Below are positions 4,525-6,784 of a stretch of 6,784 nucleotides of DNA, one piece after another. This stretch comes from Kiritimatiellia bacterium (GTDB taxonomy: Bacteria > Verrucomicrobiota > Kiritimatiellia > RFP12 > UBA1067), in contig JAFNRY010000229.1 of assembly GCA_017385345.1 (NCBI GenBank), forward strand, positions 1 through 6,784, in the 5' to 3' direction. Made by a program: the position numbers and the translations under genes. The stretch's first letter is position 1. Each line of letters starts with the position of its first letter. The notes below the pieces were generated by a model. That model did not search any database. It was not told the DNA's origin and saw only the letters and a program-made list of their open reading frames with translations.

Positions 4525-6784
4525 AACGCCGCGCAGCAAACACCGGCGCGGTCCGGACGCCGCGCGCAAGGCGCGGAAGCGCGCTGCTCGTCGTGCTCGG
4601 CATGCTCGCCTTCATCATCGTTTCCGCCGTCGGCTTCTCCGTATTCATGCGCAACTCGCGCCTGCCATCCTCCTTCCTGCGAAGGTCGAGCGCAACGAGA
4701 CTCCTCGCGAAGGCCGCCCTCGCAAGAGCCATCGACTTCACCGACAGATCCATCGGCAACAACCCCCATCCAGGCGTCAGCCGGAACAGCAACGCCATCG
4801 GGACCAAGTTCGACCACTCCGACGAGGGGCTCTACGCCAACGGCGAATTCTTCAATACCTGGTTCGACCGCGTCCTCTTCGGCCAGAGGGATTCAGACTT
4901 CAACACAACGGTCGCCAACATACGCGGAACGGGCGTCAACCCGTCCGAAAAACCGAGCGTTCTGAACCTCGAGGCGCTCGCCTACATACCACCGGCCCTG
5001 GTCAACGCCGCGAGAGTCCTCTCCCACGCGACGCCGACCGCCGACTGGAAGATCCTTCCCTTCGAAGCCGGAAGATACAACTTCCTCGTCCTCGACGTTT
5101 CGGACTGCCTCGACATCAACAGGCTCCAGGCGAACGAGCGTCGCACCTCCGCGCCGAACGGCCGCATCTCGCTATCCTACATGTTCGAGCCTTTCAACCA
5201 CAACGGGCCCGGAACCGGCATGGATCAATGGGACTCGTTCATGGAGCAATTCCGCGACTTCGACCGCGATTCGTACGCCATATCGTTCAACGGCAAATAC
5301 CCGCTCATCTCGCTCGCCGACTGGAATCTCGCAATGGGCAAGAGTTCGTTCGGCGGCGTGAAAAGCACGTTCTGCGACGTCATCGGGACGACGCGCAACA
5401 CGTACGACAACGGCACCGGCGACGCATACTGGGATTCGCTCGCGCTGCAGACGTTCGTCACGGACAGCTGGGCGACGAACGGCTTCGACGCCGTCCGAAA
5501 CGACGCGCAGCCGTTCGAGTCGAGGCACCTCCTCACCGAGGAAAACGGCCACGGGGTCCCCGACCCGGGCAGGTTTCTCGCGGGATCAATCATAGGAAAC
5601 TGCCAGAACGAACTCTGGCCGGAAATGCTTTCCAAGGCCGGCAGCGCCAACCTTTTCGACTATCTCGACACCGACAGGGTCCCGACGTTCCTCGCGCTCC
5701 CATGCGCGGAGCGCACGCCGATGATCGCCGCCGTCGAGCCGTTTTTCCCGATGGAGCAGATCTCCATCAAAACGAAGTACGAACAGGACGGCGATAAATC
5801 CGAAACGCCGCAGGAGAAGAACTACGACGAAACCGAGGCCGCCGCAAAAGGCTACAAAGCCGAAGGCGTCGCCTACTTCATGCTGGACGGTCTCAAGGAC
5901 GCTTTCCAGAACGGAAGGGTCAGGGTGCTTTCCGTCTTCCCGTTCGCGCGCAGCGAAGAGGACGACGACCAGTACAACTATTCGATCGACGGCAGATTCT
6001 CGCTGTTCCTCTCCAGCGAGGCAATGGGGCTTAGAACCGGCGCCAGAAACGACGCGCTCCACTTGAAGTCGAAACAGATCGAATCCGCCCCGACGAAGCC
6101 GGATCCGGAAAGCGGCTTGATGAGCGTCGTATTCCAGGAAAGACCCGTGGACAAGTTCAATCCGTCCGGAGAGGATGAAGGAAACGACATCTTCCGCGTG
6201 AACGAATTCCAGCTGCGCGACGGCAGGGAGGTCGCGGACAGCCTGACAAGCGACAGCGGCGAGAACGCAATCCTCAAGGTGACATACAGGTGGACGTTGC
6301 AGAAGACGGGAACGCAAAGCACCGGAGGCTTGATTACGAGCACGTACGGCCCGACGTTCAAGGAAGTCGTGGACGATCCGGCGAAAGCCGACCTCGGGAT
6401 GGAGGGCCAATGCCTCATTCCCGTCGTCGGCAGAAACGGCACGGCGTCCACCATTTCAATTTCCAAAGAACAGCTGACCGGCTCGGGCGCGCCGGAACTG
6501 CGCCTGAACGCGGCGGTCTGGCTGAGGATAAAAGAAAGGAACAGCGGCGAAATCGTCGATATGGTGCCGGCGTGCCTCGGCGACGACGGCGTTGCACGCA
6601 ACGCGCCGGACCTCGCCGACATCGCTCTCAACTACCGCAAATACGGCGCCCCTTGGCCTCTCATGCGCTTCGACGTGCGCCTGGGCGGCAACGACAAAAT
6701 CGTCCTGTCGATCAACGACCAATCGCCCGACAATGTGAAGAACCTCGGCGTCAAGACCGGGAACCTGAGCCCGGCCGCGGTGGC
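4521..6784 (+). CDS. Very large GspK-like pseudopilin (3' truncated by window)
   Basis: The frame is open from ATG 4521 to the window end without a stop, giving at least 754 residues. A 19-residue Arg-rich leader ends in ARRG, then SALLVVLGMLAFIIVSAV. With S20 as mature residue 1, position +5 is Val24 rather than Glu, the hallmark of GspK. The following helix (RLLAKAALARAIDF, 60-73) fits the GspK 'A...AlA.A' pattern. At 188-202, FLVLDVSDCLDINRL resembles the GspK 'DExGxxNLN' strand. YPLISLADW (260-268) may correspond to the helical domain boundary. Classical GspK is about 320 residues, so this protein is over twice as long. The extra C-terminal half is Asp/Ser/Asn-rich with alternating strand-like segments and no motif I recognise. 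Verru_Chthon cassette A proteins are also large with a similar N-terminus, so it may belong there. By analogy it caps the pseudopilus tip. Confidence 0.78.
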   Translation, partial: MKRRAANTGAVRTPRARRGSALLVVLGMLAFIIVSAVGFSVFMRNSRLPSSFLRRSSATRLLAKAALARAIDFTDRSIGNNPHPGVSRNSNAIGTKFDHSDEGLYANGEFFNTWFDRVLFGQRDSDFNTTVANIRGTGVNPSEKPSVLNLEALAYIPPALVNAARVLSHATPTADWKILPFEAGRYNFLVLDVSDCLDINRLQANERRTSAPNGRISLSYMFEPFNHNGPGTGMDQWDSFMEQFRDFDRDSYAISFNGKYPLISLADWNLAMGKSSFGGVKSTFCDVIGTTRNTYDNGTGDAYWDSLALQTFVTDSWATNGFDAVRNDAQPFESRHLLTEENGHGVPDPGRFLAGSIIGNCQNELWPEMLSKAGSANLFDYLDTDRVPTFLALPCAERTPMIAAVEPFFPMEQISIKTKYEQDGDKSETPQEKNYDETEAAAKGYKAEGVAYFMLDGLKDAFQNGRVRVLSVFPFARSEEDDDQYNYSIDGRFSLFLSSEAMGLRTGARNDALHLKSKQIESAPTKPDPESGLMSVVFQERPVDKFNPSGEDEGNDIFRVNEFQLRDGREVADSLTSDSGENAILKVTYRWTLQKTGTQSTGGLITSTYGPTFKEVVDDPAKADLGMEGQCLIPVVGRNGTASTISISKEQLTGSGAPELRLNAAVWLRIKERNSGEIVDMVPACLGDDGVARNAPDLADIALNYRKYGAPWPLMRFDVRLGGNDKIVLSINDQSPDNVKNLGVKTGNLSPAAV

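Noticed and set aside
5586..6410. Long open frame on the - strand (274 codons) opposite the K-like gene
   Set aside because: It lies wholly inside the continuous + strand K-like frame and has low-complexity Val/Leu/Arg composition typical of a GC-rich shadow.

Overview
The window is one continuous block of eight co-directional genes on the + strand. All of them look like type IV pilin or type II secretion (T2SS) pseudopilin proteins. Six intact genes begin with a class III (prepilin) signal: a short basic leader, then a FTxxE motif and a hydrophobic helix. The first gene is missing its start and the last is missing its end. There is no RNA gene, mobile element, CRISPR array or visible terminator, and no gene-free stretch longer than 26 bp.

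Organism: the DNA is GC-rich (roughly 60% by eye). The set of pseudopilins, including the aromatic 'YYSPMPYQ...WSGGPNGKTFPPW' ending of the first gene, resembles what I recall from the PVC superphylum, especially Kiritimatiellota, Lentisphaerota and Verrucomicrobiota. Those bacteria carry many pseudopilin cassettes, including the TIGRFAM 'Verru_Chthon' four-gene cassettes. The phylum is inferred, and no marker gene is present to fix it.

Layout: (1) 1-909 is the C-terminal part of a large GspG-like protein. (2) 936-1544 is a GspG-like pseudopilin with an EF-hand-like loop and a cysteine-rich tail. (3) 1569-2177 is a pseudopilin of unclear class. (4) 2174-3028 is GspH/FimT-like. (5) 3025-3582 is GspI/PilV-like. 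(6) 3582-4070 is GspJ-like at the N-terminus with a GspG-like C-terminal loop. (7) 4054-4524 is a further short GspG-like protein. (8) 4521 to the window end is a very large GspK-like protein that lacks Glu at mature position +5, as GspK does. The order H-I-J-(extra G-like)-K matches the minor-pseudopilin order of T2SS operons.

How they may work together: in T2SS, GspG forms the shaft of a periplasmic pseudopilus, and H, I, J and K form its tip. Here genes 1-3 are separated by about 25 bp with their own ribosome-binding sites. Genes 3-8 overlap by 1 to 17 bp, suggesting coupled translation of a tip complex. The ATPase, platform protein, secretin and prepilin peptidase are not in the window. 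The cargo or function is unknown. The most notable points are the oversized K-like protein, the extra G-like gene between J and K, and the divergent C-terminal calcium-loop regions.
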